DNA from: Lingula anatina
Lineage: Eukaryota > Brachiopoda > Lingulata > Lingulida > Lingulidae
DNA: 64,000 nt
Assembly: GCF_001039355.2 (NCBI RefSeq)
Contig: NW_019775652.1
Span: 112,757 to 176,756 of the forward strand
Direction of reading: 5' to 3'
Numbering within the stretch: position 1 is the stretch's first letter; each line of letters opens with the position of its first letter. The position numbers were made by a program, and so were the translations under genes. Below the pieces are notes generated by a model, which had not been told where the DNA came from, made no database searches, and was given only the letters and a program-made list of their open reading frames with translations. This document shows, piece by piece, positions 44,628 through 56,500 of this stretch.

Positions 44628-45562
44628 GTTAATCAAATCAAGCATGAGTTAAATAAGAAAAAGAAACTATATAAAAAAATGAGGATTAAACCTTCAGAAA
44701 GGAATGAAAATAATTACAAAAATCAGGCGATAAAAGTTAAAGAATTAATAATTAAAACAAAAGAATCATTCCTTAATTCCAAAATAGAGAGCCTCGACAA
44801 TAAAGGTGATGATAGTAAATCATACTGGACCGTAATGAAAAATATTCTTGGGAAACAGCGATCGTCTTCTATTCCTATTCTCAATAACCCGAGAAATGGA
44901 TCTGTCGCTTCTACTGATCAAGAAAAGGCTGATGAATTTTTGTCCTATTTCTCATCAATGTACCACTCGGACTCTGTAGCAAATGTTGGCGAAATTCTCT
45001 TTCCTGTAAGAACTGATGCTTCCCTATCTCAGATACAATCCACTATTAGTGAAATTAAATCGANTGTTTAGGCATAACTGGACTACTATTGATACACCAC
45101 ACTGCACCTGTGGTGCCCTTGAAACCCCTCTTCACTTTTTCTTCAGATGCCCTTTACTCAATTCAAAGTACCCTCCTCTTTACCAGAAAATAAATGAAAC
45201 TCTACATGCAAGCAAGACCTCTTTCAAAACACAAAAAGAAAGGCTGTCGTTATTTCTCTACGGTCATAAATCCTTATCACCCACCCAAAATGAAATTATC
45301 TTCGACACTGTTGCAAATTTTCTTCTCGTAAACTTTGTTATCACTTAAAAGGTACTCTCTTTTCCTCTTCTTTCTTTCTGTACTTAACTTGTGCTCCTGA
45401 TATATATGAAGTTTTACATTTACTCTGTTGTATATATGTATATACCTATCCATTTGTTTTATTTATTTACGTATTTAATTTAATTTTGTGGAGAGCATAT
45501 AATGCTTCCAGCGCCTTGCCTCCACTTCATTCTTTTGAATAAACGTTGTTTAAAAAAAAAAA
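44628..45562 (+). mobile_element. 5'-truncated non-LTR retrotransposon (LINE) fragment
   Basis: The insert lies between two copies of ACCAATG (44621-44627 and 45563-45569), read as a target-site duplication, and ends in a run of about 11 A after AATAAA at about 45537. The first open stretch (to 45063) codes the Lys-rich linker between endonuclease and reverse transcriptase, including a W-x-x-M-K-N-I-L-G block and an F-L-S-Y-F-S-S-M-Y block. After the N at 45064 the frame changes and the C-terminal region follows, with a C-x-C-G...H-F-F-F-R-C-P zinc-binding motif, then a TAA at 45346 and a 3' UTR of about 200 bases. The whole reverse transcriptase is missing between the two parts. This is a dead copy. 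Confidence 0.85.
45064..45064. other. Ambiguous base N at the LINE deletion junction
   Basis: The N lies exactly where LINE sequence jumps from the pre-RT linker to the C-terminal domain, which strongly suggests a collapsed assembly gap. Confidence 0.8.
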
Positions 45563-45625
45563 ACCAATGATTCCATTTTTACATTCAAAGTTAGTCCCTG
45601 GTTTTTTTCCAAAAAGTTTGTTTTT

Positions 45626-45653
45626 TGTTAAAATCTCTTAAGAGATTTTAACA
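45626..45653. repeat. 28-base perfect palindrome
   Basis: TGTTAAAATCTCTT followed immediately by its exact reverse complement, with no spacer. It lies inside the TTAA-flanked element. Confidence 0.9.
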
Positions 45654-46064
45654 GAGTATAGCCATCGATGGAGGTCACGTGGTCTAAAGACAAGCTCAGA
45701 TATCAGAATAATAGTTATAACTGCCGTTTTTGTGGTAAAACAGAATATATTATATTTCTATGAGTTATTCACATTGTTTTTATTGTGAAATATAGATCTC
45801 ATACGAAGAGTTATTATCCCTTTAACTAAAACCTAGGTTTAGTTTCCAATGAGTATTTTCTACTTGCACACTGCCTACTTTACTCTAATACAGTATCCAG
45901 GCATGTGACTAGGTGAACCATGTACCTGTACTCCTACCTATGTGCAAGGGAGGGCATTTACCTCTCAATAGGGGGCAGATTTGTCAGCAAGATAAATGGG
46001 GATACTTAAGGCAAGGTAGCATCAACCAAGTACTAGTTAATACAGAATCAGGCCTAACAGTATA

Positions 46065-46324
46065 TAAGGGTGTATTAACAATGAACCTATTGTACTAGTC
46101 AGTGTGTACAAATTTCATGGGGGCTCCCATTGAATGCAATCAGAATAACAGATTAACATGCCTCCTCTTGCTGTCAATGTACTCCCATAATCACCAGCTT
46201 TTCTGTATACTCAATGACAAGAGACATGTTAATCTGTTAATCTGATTGCATTCAGCAAGAGTCCCAATGGAGTTAGTGTGCACTATAGCTATTAGGATAG
46301 ATCCATTGTGAATACACCCTTATC
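46065..46324. mobile_element. Foldback MITE with AAGGGTGTATT ends
   Basis: The left arm from ATAAGGGTGTATTAACAATG and the right arm ending CATTGTGAATACACCCTTAT are imperfect reverse complements for about 125 bases each. The best inner segment is AACAGATTAACATG mirrored by CATGTTAATCTGTT. The unit is about 260 bases, noncoding and AT-rich. No certain target duplication was identified. Confidence 0.8.
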
Positions 46325-47231
46325 TATGCAGTATGCAGACACAGTACCATATAAATATAGATATGACATTCTCATATAAGGGCAAGTTATGTCTACTGAC
46401 CATTTTACACCATAAATTGCCACACAGTGGCTACACACTTGTGAGGTTTTAGATTGCATTTTCACATAATAACTAGTCTACATACCCTACAGGCTACCTG
46501 TTTCACCCATTCCATGCAGTACACCTTTTGCTTATCACCAACTTGAAAGACTGACAACTTAAAACTTAATAAAAACCTAGTAACCATTTCAAACAAAAGT
46601 CACCTACAGAGCAAATGGAACTCAATGCAACTAGTTAGGACCTGGTAAAAAATGTGCAAAACAGAAAAGTGTAAAACACAATGTAAAAAGGGCCTTCAAG
46701 ACTGCTGGAAACTAACCAGGGGCATGTCTCTCCACTCTCCACCCTGATACTCATGATGTCCTGAAAGAAGCAGAGGCATGTTGATTATGTTTCAAGTAAA
46801 CTCTGAAGCTCAGGGCAATTGTTAATTAACCTTAATGGCAAAGGTTCCTGCTCAGCAGTGGTCATTGCATACTACTAAGGTCAGTCTTGTATCACTCTAC
46901 ATGTAGACATCAAACACTTTCAACTTGATCAATCTCACATACGGGTGTACATGTACCAGTACCTCGTGTTTTAGTGGAAAAATGGTAATACTATAGCATT
47001 CATCAAATCAAACCAATAGCAATAAATAAAGAAAGGAAAGTGAAACACAGCCCACTGACAATGTTCACCTAGCTGTGACCCACATCAATGATTAAAAGGT
47101 AAACTTCCATTTTTCAAAAAAAAAAAAAAAAAAAATGCTTCTCTCAAATACTTATCCCAACTCCATGCCTGGTTAACACATCTTATTTGAGTTAACTTGA
47201 TAAAAAACAAAAGCCAAGCTAGAGCCACATG
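46325..47231. other. Spacer and likely 3' flank of the UBXN10-like gene
   Basis: Contains an A-run of about 20 at 47116-47135 on the + strand. No clear minus-strand polyadenylation signal was found close to the stop codon. Confidence 0.4.
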
Positions 47232-47881
47232 TCATTGGTCTCCTCTGTGGAGGAGAAGGGCAGTTCTGTTTTCCAGATGAGACTCAGCAATAGTTCTGGA
47301 GAGATCAGGGAACTTTTGAGGAGGAACACTATTTGAGACCAACATATATCCACTAAGGTCTAATCCATCTTGAACCTCAGCAAAATTTAGCACACTTTGC
47401 AACATATCCTCAGGGTGAAAATTCCTCATGGCTCTTCTCCCACTGAGGAGTTTCACAGCCAGAGTTATACACTCCTCGCCTTCCCCTGGCTCTGGTGGTA
47501 ACAAGATTTCACGCTCTAATTTTCTAGGTGATTCAGAGTCATATGCAGCTGTGTCACTCAACTCTGGAGTATGGCAGGGAGTGTCTTGGGGAACCCTATT
47601 TTCAGTGCCTCCATCTGTTGGTTGATTATTACTATGAGAATACCAACTCTGCTTAGATGTGCTGCTGATTAATTCTTGGTTTTCTCTGGACCCTGGCCTA
47701 TACAAAGACCTCTGAGAATTCGAGTTTTCTGTTTGTTTCATCAAATTTGAATTACTGTTCAGATTGATTAATGTCATGCTTTGGGTGACGTTGTCTGGAG
47801 CCTGATGAGAAAGTTTTTGTCCAATCCCTGGTAAGGGGCTGTACCTGTTCAGATTTGCTGAGGGTGGTCTTCCATGGGTAC
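47232..47881 (-). CDS. UBXN10: UBXN10-like exon 4 (linker, UBX domain, stop)
   Basis: Residues 193-408. The exon begins after TACCTTCAG and joins exon 3 through a split glycine codon. An internal ATG at 47777 is not the start because the frame stays open to the acceptor. Confidence 0.85.
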
Positions 47882-50551
47882 CTGAAGGTATTGATATAAA
47901 TATAAATTCATTGTGTTTAAATAAATGTATTTAAATAAATCAAAATGTTTTGCTAGGTATCACATGTAATTTCACAAGTTATTAATTTGATTTGTCTCCA
48001 TAAAAATCATTTTAAGTTTCTTATTCTGAGATTTGTTGGAGGCATTCTAGTAATTTTGGCCTGTGATACAAAATAGAAAATACAAAATACACAGGAGCAA
48101 AGCTACCAAATGGACAGATATATAAATGACAAAACAAAAAGAAGCAGTGGCATTTAAAAAAGTTTTAAACTGTAATGAACATACAATTTAACAATGAAAG
48201 TGCAAAAAATATTTTTGTCAACTTTGAGGCATCATTATGTAATGCTTAATGGTATAATCACCACCAATTTTAATTCAAAGATGCATCTTGCAAGTCAATT
48301 TGTTAAAAATGAAAATTTCAAAAAGAAATAAATAATAATAATAAATAAATAATAATAAATAAAAAAAAACATCAGAACTTGTACAAAAATAATACAATCA
48401 GGTTGGTTTTCCAACTTGAGCAGTCATTTAGTCCTGTAAACCCTTCTTGTACGTATTTATAATAACAAGTAGCACAGTTTTCTATTTGTGTCTGTGTGTT
48501 AATGAGTAAGACAAAACAGTGACAAGGACAGAGGATGCCTATATGTCAAGGCTTATAATGTCTGTCTAAAATATGGAAAAAACAATTTTAAAAGTCAAGT
48601 TAAAAAAAGTGTGGTTACAATACAAATGTACCTGGCAACCCAGGAGACATTAATCTGTCCTCATAGTGACCATCAATATTATATGGGGGGTGAGGAACCA
48701 TTTGAGAAGCCTTTTGCTGTGGTGAAGCTGACAACATTGCGTCAGGCTGGGATTCATGCTGTTCTGATGCTGACTGTCTTCGAACACGGTACTTGGCAGA
48801 TGTGGGTCTGGGTTTCCGCCGTGAGGCTGAGGTGGGTGGGTGAGGTGGCGGGGATGGTGTAAGTCCAATATCTTCACCCTGGGAGTTGGGTCTGTAGTTG
48901 CTATGTCTAAAAATATATCAATAGTCTTATTCGTCTAAGAATGTGATCATGCTCCTCTTTCTTGCTGGGACTAAACAATGATTCCTGAACAGAAAATAAG
49001 GATACAAAAGAGTCTGTTGAAAAATTGCTGTCCACACACTACTAGTAGGTTCCCAAATGACAAAGAGTAAAAATAGTCTAGGAATAGATATATGTTATTT
49101 TCATCTTCTTCACCCTCCCTTAAAAAACCTACCAATACTGTATTATTCACAAAATTTAAAACTTTTTTCCATTGTACAGTGTATAATCACACTGAACATC
49201 AGTCCAGCTTTCTGTCTATTCACAGGACCTTCATCACAACATTGTCCACTACTGTCACTGCAAACATTGGTGGAAAATAGAAGGTTGGAGGACTGAGTCC
49301 TCCACTTTGAGACATGAAAATTAAACTTTTTCCCAAACACTTGGCAAATATAGCTGTCCACCATCCCTGTTCAAATTGGGGTAATGTAGTCTGATGTTTA
49401 TAGCCTATTTTATCGCCCAAAATATCTTGGTGTCATGTCTAAATTTTCCAATTTCTGCTTATCAATATTGTGACCTGGATTCTTGGCATTAATATGTTTA
49501 GATACAGCATACATTAAATGTTGTACTACATGTACATGTGCAGTGTAGGTCTATGGTGCTGTGATGCTTATGCTTTCAGAGAATGTTCTGTCCCTAAGAT
49601 GTAAGAATCATAATAATCCTTGCATTTTATTGCTGATAAATGGGGCAGACTACATTTACTCTTTCCTTGTCCAATTTATCCCTACGTCTCACTAACATGA
49701 CCTTTTAATATGGTTTGCATGTGTAAATAATGAATGGTAAACTTTTGTGAACTGTATTTAATCCTGTGTAGATGAGTTTGCATAATATTAGTACTAGTAC
49801 ATTGTTGCAGAGGTCCCGGGTAGTGAATACCACATTACAGTTCACTGTCAGCTGGTATAGGCTACTGGCACTGCACGTGTACATGTAGTATTCTACAGGT
49901 ATATGTGGCAATGTTACACTTATTTTCATCAATATACCATTTTTATTTGGCTGTAATTTTAAACTACATGTATTTACTCGTACATGAATATTAACACTCC
50001 ATCACTTTACTTACGAATCTGAGAGACTAGAAGATGCCCTTGTAAATCCAGCTTGCTCTAAAACGTCGCTGTTTGAAGTAACTTCAGGTCTTCCTCTGCG
50101 AGATTTTGGTCTTGTTGATGCTCCTGTTTCATCTAATGACCCTGATCTGACTCTGGCATATTCTGATACAGTAGAAAATGGACTAGTTTTTCCTGAAACA
50201 ATTCAAATGAAATTCCTATCAATTGCCACAACCGAGTGCTCCTAAATATTACTAGTGTCATATGAGTCACGAGAAAATGGACATGTCTAGTGATAATTTT
50301 GCCTCAGTTTTCCGCCTTACATGCTAGGCACTTACCACAGTAAGGAGAGAACAGATGGAAAACTGTTTACATTAGTAACGCACGCATAGAGGCAATACTT
50401 CTTCGAAACAACCATCTTAAGTTTTACCTATGTTTTCAATGCTGTCTACCGATATTTTGCGTTTAACTTCATGACCAGTGGGAGCTATAGGACGCGGACC
50501 GTGGCGAATTCTTGCACTATGTCGCCCAAATTGTTCGCTTTCTTCCGCCAT
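47232..50551 (-). CDS. UBXN10: UBX domain protein, UBXN10-like (4 exons)
   Basis: The coding exons in transcript order are 50551-50428, 50192-50015, 48906-48632 and 47881-47232. All introns are GT-AG and the phases (1, 2, 1) match at each join, giving 408 residues. The first ~330 residues are predicted disordered and rich in Ser, Pro and Arg, with a basic R-R-K-P-R-P...Y-R-V-R-R patch in exon 3. Residues ~330-406 form a UBX (ubiquitin-like) domain: a T-L-A-V-K-L strand, G-R-R...F-H-P-E-D, and a V-P-P-Q-K-F-P-D-L loop where UBX proteins contact the AAA ATPase VCP/p97. The C-terminal position and the loop followed by F-x-D-L fit UBXN10, a VCP adaptor that works with IFT-B in building cilia. The protein is longer than vertebrate UBXN10 (about 280 residues), all of it in the disordered part. 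The family call rests on the UBX domain only. Confidence 0.85.
48632..48906 (-). CDS. UBXN10: UBXN10-like exon 3 (basic, Pro/Ser-rich)
   Basis: Acceptor TTTTTAG, donor CCAG|GTACAT. The 275 bases are phased 2 in and 1 out. Of the open frames over this exon, only this one joins in phase on both sides. Confidence 0.8.
48907..50014. other. Intron 2 of the UBXN10-like gene
   Basis: Noncoding. Open frames near 49057-49420 on both strands have no splice or protein support. Confidence 0.6.
50015..50192 (-). CDS. UBXN10: UBXN10-like exon 2
   Basis: Acceptor TTTCAG, consensus donor TTC|GTAAGT. The 178 bases run in phase 1 and out phase 2, coding a Ser/Thr/Arg-rich segment (S-R-R-G-R-P). Confidence 0.85.
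50428..50551 (-). CDS. UBXN10: UBXN10-like exon 1 (start codon)
   Basis: Begins M-A-E-E-S-E-Q-F-G-R with ATGG start context. It runs 41 codons plus one base to donor ATAG|GTAAAA. Upstream in-frame stops make this ATG the likely start. Confidence 0.85.
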
Positions 50552-50823
50552 TGTTAGAGCTATTCCGCAGCAAATAATTCCCTGCTCTGTCATTGTTCAA
50601 GTTTATTGTGCTATCTCAACAAATGCAATTAATAATGATAAAATAGCAAATATCTAGCTCTCACTTTCTCTCGGAGTGTGTGTGTGTGTGTCCAAATAAA
50701 GTGGAACCAAATGCATGAATAGACCCATTGCGGTGTATCATCAGTCCATCATTCCTTTATTCAGTTCACGAAAACATTTTCAAGCATTTATAGGCAGTGT
50801 TAAAATCTAATTTAATTCTATCG

Positions 50824-50910
50824 ATATATAAGTACATGTACATGTATCGGTAGTCAGTGCACATACATGTACTGATATACCTGTAAATGATATAATATGT
50901 ACATGTAGTA
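50824..50910. repeat. Cluster of TACATGTA palindromes
   Basis: Four or more overlapping or adjacent copies of the self-complementary octamer or close variants in under 90 bases. The same motif recurs singly or doubled throughout the window. Confidence 0.7.
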
Positions 50911-51670
50911 CTTTTCAACCTAGGCCCCACATACTGTATGTATATAAATACTAGTAATTCTAATTGAGATAGGGAACAATTCAAGTAGAATCAGTGCAAA
51001 AAGCTGTAAAGCAAGTAAACTTTTTACTTCAATTTTTCAATTCAATTTTAACAGGATCGTGAAAATAATTCGACTGAAAATTTTCCATGCAGAATAAAGA
51101 TGGATGTAAGGACGTCGTGCCTAAAATGTGAACTGAAGAATATGGATCAAGGAAGGTGGTCCAGATAGAACTACCCTCTACAAGGACCACAGATTTTTAC
51201 TAGATTTTTACGTGCAGATATCTCTGCCTCATTCATTACACAAAGAGTGCGCATAAAAAGCTAGAGACATACAGCTGTGAATATCTAGTGGAAATCTGTG
51301 GCCCTGGTAGAGGGTGGGCTATAGCTAATGTAAGGGACATACTGTATGAGAGAAACGTGGATAGATCTACATGTACATGTATGTATGATACTGATCGTTC
51401 TTAGTGCCATCTAAAATTAAAATGGAAGTCCCTCTCACCCTTGCTGTAAACAGGTTTGCATACAATGAACGTCAATATACAGTGTACCTCCCTGCTTTGT
51501 TCGACAGATCGATCATATCAGATAGAACAACAATGCCTAACGTTTCTTGGTAAGAATTACGGTAAAAGAAATTAAAGTGATTTTTGCGTAAAATTTTCCA
51601 TGTGTTCCAGTGAAAATTTTACCTGGGATAGAAATAATACATACGAAAAGCATGCCCACCCCCCATTAAC

Positions 51671-51692
51671 ACACGCGCGCGCGCGCGCGCAC
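51671..51692. repeat. (CG)n run
   Basis: An alternating C-G run of about 18 bases, unusual in this AT-rich, CpG-poor setting and a candidate Z-DNA former. Confidence 0.85.
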
Positions 51693-53160
51693 TCACGGAG
51701 CTGCTCCCCGTACAGGTAAATGACTCAATCAATGGGGAATAATTATGGAATCATGAAAGATGCTTTTCTGTATAGCTTTTCGTGCTTTCACAGTACGGAA
51801 TAAAATTAAAGGTAAGCCTGCTTTTCAATTTTGTTGTTACCACTCATTTTTAAGAACTTAAATGACTAAAAAAAGACAGTATCTGTAAATTCACAATTTC
51901 CCCATTAACAAGATTGAGTCGGTCATTACCGAACTCCAGTCCTGTCGAAGTCGCGTAGAGGAACAGTCCGAGAGACCGCCCTGGTCTATGTTTTTATTTT
52001 AGTTTTTTATTATCTTACATGATTTCATTTGTTTTGATTTAATTTACTGCACGTGTACTTAAGACGACCTTGAATATATACATTCCTATTCGAATACCGA
52101 CCTGGGGGCACACACCGCTCTTAGGTCCATGTCCGGTCCTTCCCCCCATATCTATTACACGAGGCACAGATGGAATATGATCTGTGACCTTCAGAAGTGC
52201 ACAGTGCCCCGCTAGCTGTCGTAATATTGTGCCATACACACCTGCATGCGCTTAATACATGTACAAAGCGACCCATGAAATCTGCGTCCTGTTCACACGT
52301 AAGGGTCTATTATCATCCACATACCGTAAACAAGTTTTTTCTGCATTTGATTATTCAATAATGCATCTTCCTTTGTGCTGATTTAAAATAATAAAAATCC
52401 CATTGAAACATATAAAATATGGTATAAGTATATTGTATAAGCAAAGGCCACTCAAAGCTTTTATCGTCAATTTAACACCTTTCTATTTTAAGGTAAGATA
52501 GCAATCAATATGAGGCGTAACTACAACCCTGAACAGGATTTTTTTCAAGAAAAGTGGCATAGTTGACCATAAATCTACATGTATGGGCGTCATTTTGGCT
52601 TGAAGGTTTTTGTTATGGAGTAATGGACCGCTTATAAAAGATTTTCAATAAAAAGGTATTATATTGCTTTGTCAACGTAGATCTGATGATGTCAATAAGT
52701 CGATGCATCCAGGTGTCATTTTGTATGCTATGGCTTCATAAATACGCTTTATTATTTATGAATTTTCCTTTTCTGCAACTGAACAAAACTGACCAAAGGT
52801 AAAATGTGTGACGAGTGTAACACCATAATTTATTAAATAAACCGCCTCTTAATAGATACAGCAATCAAGGGGGTGAGTTCAATGCCAATAATGAAATTTT
52901 GGGTTCTAAGAAGAAAGGGAATGTGTAAATGGCCCTGAAAACAAAAGACCGATGGCCCAGAAATGGACCGGTATATCAGTAGAATCCATTCAACATGTAA
53001 ACTGATCCTATGGCAAAGACCTATTTTATAACCTACGTTCACGCGTACTAAGCATTAGCATGCCAAGGCCACGTGGAAATTACTGTTTTGATCGATATCT
53101 CCAACGTCACGCGCTTTGTGTAATAAGGATTATTCTGTTTCAGTACTCACATGGTGCGTA

Positions 53161-53176
53161 CACGTGTTTTATATAA
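53161..53176 (+). promoter_or_regulatory. Possible promoter: E-box plus TATATAA
   Basis: CACGTG at 53161-53166 is followed four bases later by TATATAA at 53170-53176. A CRE-type TGACGTCA lies 390 bases downstream, and a GA|GTGAGT donor-like site follows at about 53770. This could be the 5' end of an untranslated first exon, but no coding exon confirms it. Confidence 0.25.
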
Positions 53177-53565
53177 GACGTTTTAATATCAGCGCCGTGA
53201 TTTTTGAATATATAAGTGATGAATGGTTGATTTTGATTCCATAAGTTAAGGTGTAGAGAAATGCTGTGTTAGAAAGACTGCATAATGCAACCAAAATAAA
53301 GCTTTAACTGCAAAACGAATCGTTTATTTACTAGTTAGTGCATGTACATGTACATGATGTTTGCATGTAAATTTGCATTCCTCAGCGTAAAACTGATTAA
53401 ACTATTAGAAACCTTCTTGGATTTCTTAGGGTCGTTATTATTTCAAATATTAGCCGCCTTTGGGTGCATTCCTTCCCTTTTTCGTTTCCTTTCACTGGAC
53501 AAGCTTGCCATGTTTACACTTAAAGTTGGGCTTTGTGTTGCTCTTTGTTGTTACCTGTCGGGCGC

Positions 53566-53573
53566 TGACGTCA
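53566..53573. promoter_or_regulatory. CRE-type palindrome TGACGTCA
   Basis: Perfect CREB/ATF consensus octamer in a GC-richer stretch. The functional role is unproven. Confidence 0.3.
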
Positions 53574-56500
53574 CGATGGCCTTGTTCTGAGCACGGGTGT
53601 ACTGTCACCAGTTAACCTCTATATGTACAGTGTAGTTGCAGCTTGCTGTAAACACAACGTGTTGGTCGGAAGAGTGGAATGCAATTTCCAGACTTCATTC
53701 TGTAGTGGAGGTTTGCGACAGGAACAGGACCACGTCGCCAGCGACTGCCCAGCGCTATCGATAGATCGAGTGAGTTGCAATGTTTTTCTTTAATTAGTAA
53801 TAAGATAAAGATGCATTGGGTATATCGATGTGTTTTGTCACTAGCTTTCCTTGGTTAGAAACATTTACCTGGTGTACCCCAGTAGCCGTGTCTTCCTATC
53901 TACAGAATTATTCAAAAAACCACACTAGAAGTAGCATTAGAAGTGTATTAATTTGTCATTCACGATCACGATTAGCCATAAGTTAGTGCTTTTATTAAAA
54001 TATCGAGTTTATTGATAACGGAAAAACGCGAGAAAACTAATTTTTAGGTTTGTTATTTTATATTTCTATTGCTATGTGATTGATAACAGGTGCATTAAGG
54101 AACTTACATGTACCTGTATATCAATCAGATGACATTCATGCACGCGCCTTACTTCATAGCTGGTACAGTGTACTAGTATCGACAGTTTGAAGTTATTTTT
54201 TTTTCATGTAAGTTAAACAAAGAATTAATCATTTGAAGACACAAACGCTTTTTGAAATCAGCTCTACATGACCACCCAATTACCATTCTTTTTGGATACA
54301 ATCGAACGGTTAATGAATAATGAAGCCTGCTGCAAGGGTGAACTCAGATTCGAGGGGCTTAATTTACATGGCCATCTAAAGTCGGACATAGTTACAAATA
54401 CAGCTTTGAATTACAATATTTTGCAAAAACAATATTCAACGTTTGACTCTCAGTCATGTACAGCCATTATTTTCTATTTTCCTTGTTCATTCACTGTTAA
54501 GGTGAAAAACCAGAACGACATTGATTAGTTTAATTAATTATTGAAAACGTCATGTAAATAACTGGAGTTCGTAACATTTCTATCTTGATAACGAATACTT
54601 GTCCATTAGACTTACTGTACACTGGAGAGAAGAGCTGCACAGTTCACTACGATTGTTGGTGTTCGTGCCAGGCAATAAATGGAAATGATAATTTATTACT
54701 TTGAAATTGATATTTAAAAAGACAGCGACCCCTTTCATCTTCAGTAAAGATGTCCAAGGATGTGGGTGGTTCACGGCAGATCCATGTACCAGTGCATCAT
54801 ATGATTTGGCCCTCATATGGACAGTTGTTTTGGAGCCATTCAGTCCATTCAAGGTCAAAACTATTGATTGACATCTTGGACATAATAACGAAATATCCAG
54901 TGTAAAATCAATCTGTGTGCCAGGCGGCCACAGACAGCGCGTGTGAATATGTATTTACAGTGTGACTTAGTGACTGGAGCATAATAAGAGCACATTTCTT
55001 CTCCTTACTTCACGTAGGCCTTTCAACTAAATTTTGACCAAGAAATATTTCTTTAATAATCAACCTGTCATTACATTTATGCAGATAACTTGAAAAGATA
55101 TACTAAACGTTACACGTGCTTTTCATTTGCCTAATTAAAAGACAGAAATTTATTTGAACTAGAAGGGAAACATGTCATTTTACAAAAGTAACACCATTTT
55201 ACCAAACTAAATGCAGATATATGTATTTGACGACAATGAAGGATGCTAAAGACTATATTCAATTTACCTGTTGAAATAAAGAAAAAATGTCATCTTTACA
55301 TCCTAATGATAATCAAATGCAAACCAAAATACAACTGTTTGAGATTACTTCAAAGACCCTATTGCAGGAGTGTCGTTAAAATGAATATATCGAAGGTTAA
55401 AGGATATTTAAATAAATCAGAACAAAAATTTGCTTTGCGAACGTGCATTGTTATTTGTTAAAAAGGTCAAAAGAATCAGGAAGGTATTAGATTGTTGTCA
55501 GCTGCCGGGACTAACGAAGGTGATTTACGTATGTGCACGAATATCAAAATACTAATTTACATAGTAATGGCGGGACAGTTAAGTTATAACGGACCATAAG
55601 AAAAATAGGAAAATAAGGTTTTTTTTTCAAAAAAAAAAGTAAAAAATAGGAATTTTATTTTTAAAAAGTCTAGCAAAATTAGGAATCCTAAAGATGACTT
55701 CCAAACATCCCTACAACCATATCAGCCCACCATCCCTGTCTTTATTATTTCAACAACAACATATCATTAAACATTATAACCTTTCAAACAGGAGCTTGAA
55801 ATGCTGAGTCTGCATTCAGTGCTGCTACTGCAACATACCGTAAATCGCGCTCTTTTCAAACTGTGTTAAGATGGCTGACTATCGAAGTTTAACAGGGACG
55901 TTGAATATGATTGATTATTTATTTATTTATTTATTTTTGCGATATTGATTCAGATCATTTATCTGTCATTTTATGCCCTTAGATAATTTCAACAAGAAGC
56001 ATCGTCATAAGTAATTAAAAGTATCCTATGCGGGATTTTCCACCCTAATCTAACTATATTGTGATAATCCTTATTGGAAATAAAGATAACTTGAGTAACT
56101 CTGGAAGGCTATACCAAAAGTCTTTAACAAAGTCATTTAAGTAGTTCTTTTCTTAATTTAACAGGCATTATGTGGAATGAAAATGCATGCAGAATATTTA
56201 ATACCATAGCACAGCTAAGCTTATTGTGTAAGTAATTCTTAACCATGCGCCATATACAAAAGTTATGTAAAACGCTTATTTGTGATCGCTTCTAATCTAA
56301 TCTCCACATGCAGTGTATCTTTAACTTAAAATAAAAAATACGGATGATAAGATGAACCCCTCCTCTGTTACATGTACTGCTCTGACCCCAGCAGTTGTTT
56401 TCACAGTTAAAGCTTTGTGAACAGTGGCATTTGAGTCAAACGCTCACGAGATCATTGACCCCTAAGTTACATATACACTGTACATGTATATTGACGTCCC

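Larger units (their letters stand above)
44547..45825. mobile_element. TTAA-flanked element with 19-bp inverted ends, host of a LINE insertion
   Basis: The 23 bases at 44547-44569 (beginning TTAAAGGGATAATAACTCTT) are the exact reverse complement of 45803-45825, so a TTAA palindrome sits at each edge. This fits a TTAA target duplication plus a 19-bp TIR (AGGGATAATAACTCTTCGT). TTAA duplications are characteristic of piggyBac-type elements; the assignment is inference. Removing the nested LINE leaves a noncoding MITE-sized unit of about 340 bases. It contains a 28-base perfect palindrome at 45626-45653. Confidence 0.75.
50552..53160. other. Upstream region of the UBXN10-like gene and spacer
   Basis: Holds a short GT run (about 50677-50691), clustered TACATGTA palindromes (50824-50910) and a (CG)n run (51673-51690). 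No second gene in the divergent direction is supported; a GGTAAGCC at 51810 has no open frame before it. Confidence 0.4.

Noticed and set aside
47428-47625. Plus-strand frame over the UBXN10-like last exon
   Set aside because: Antisense shadow of a well-supported coding exon.
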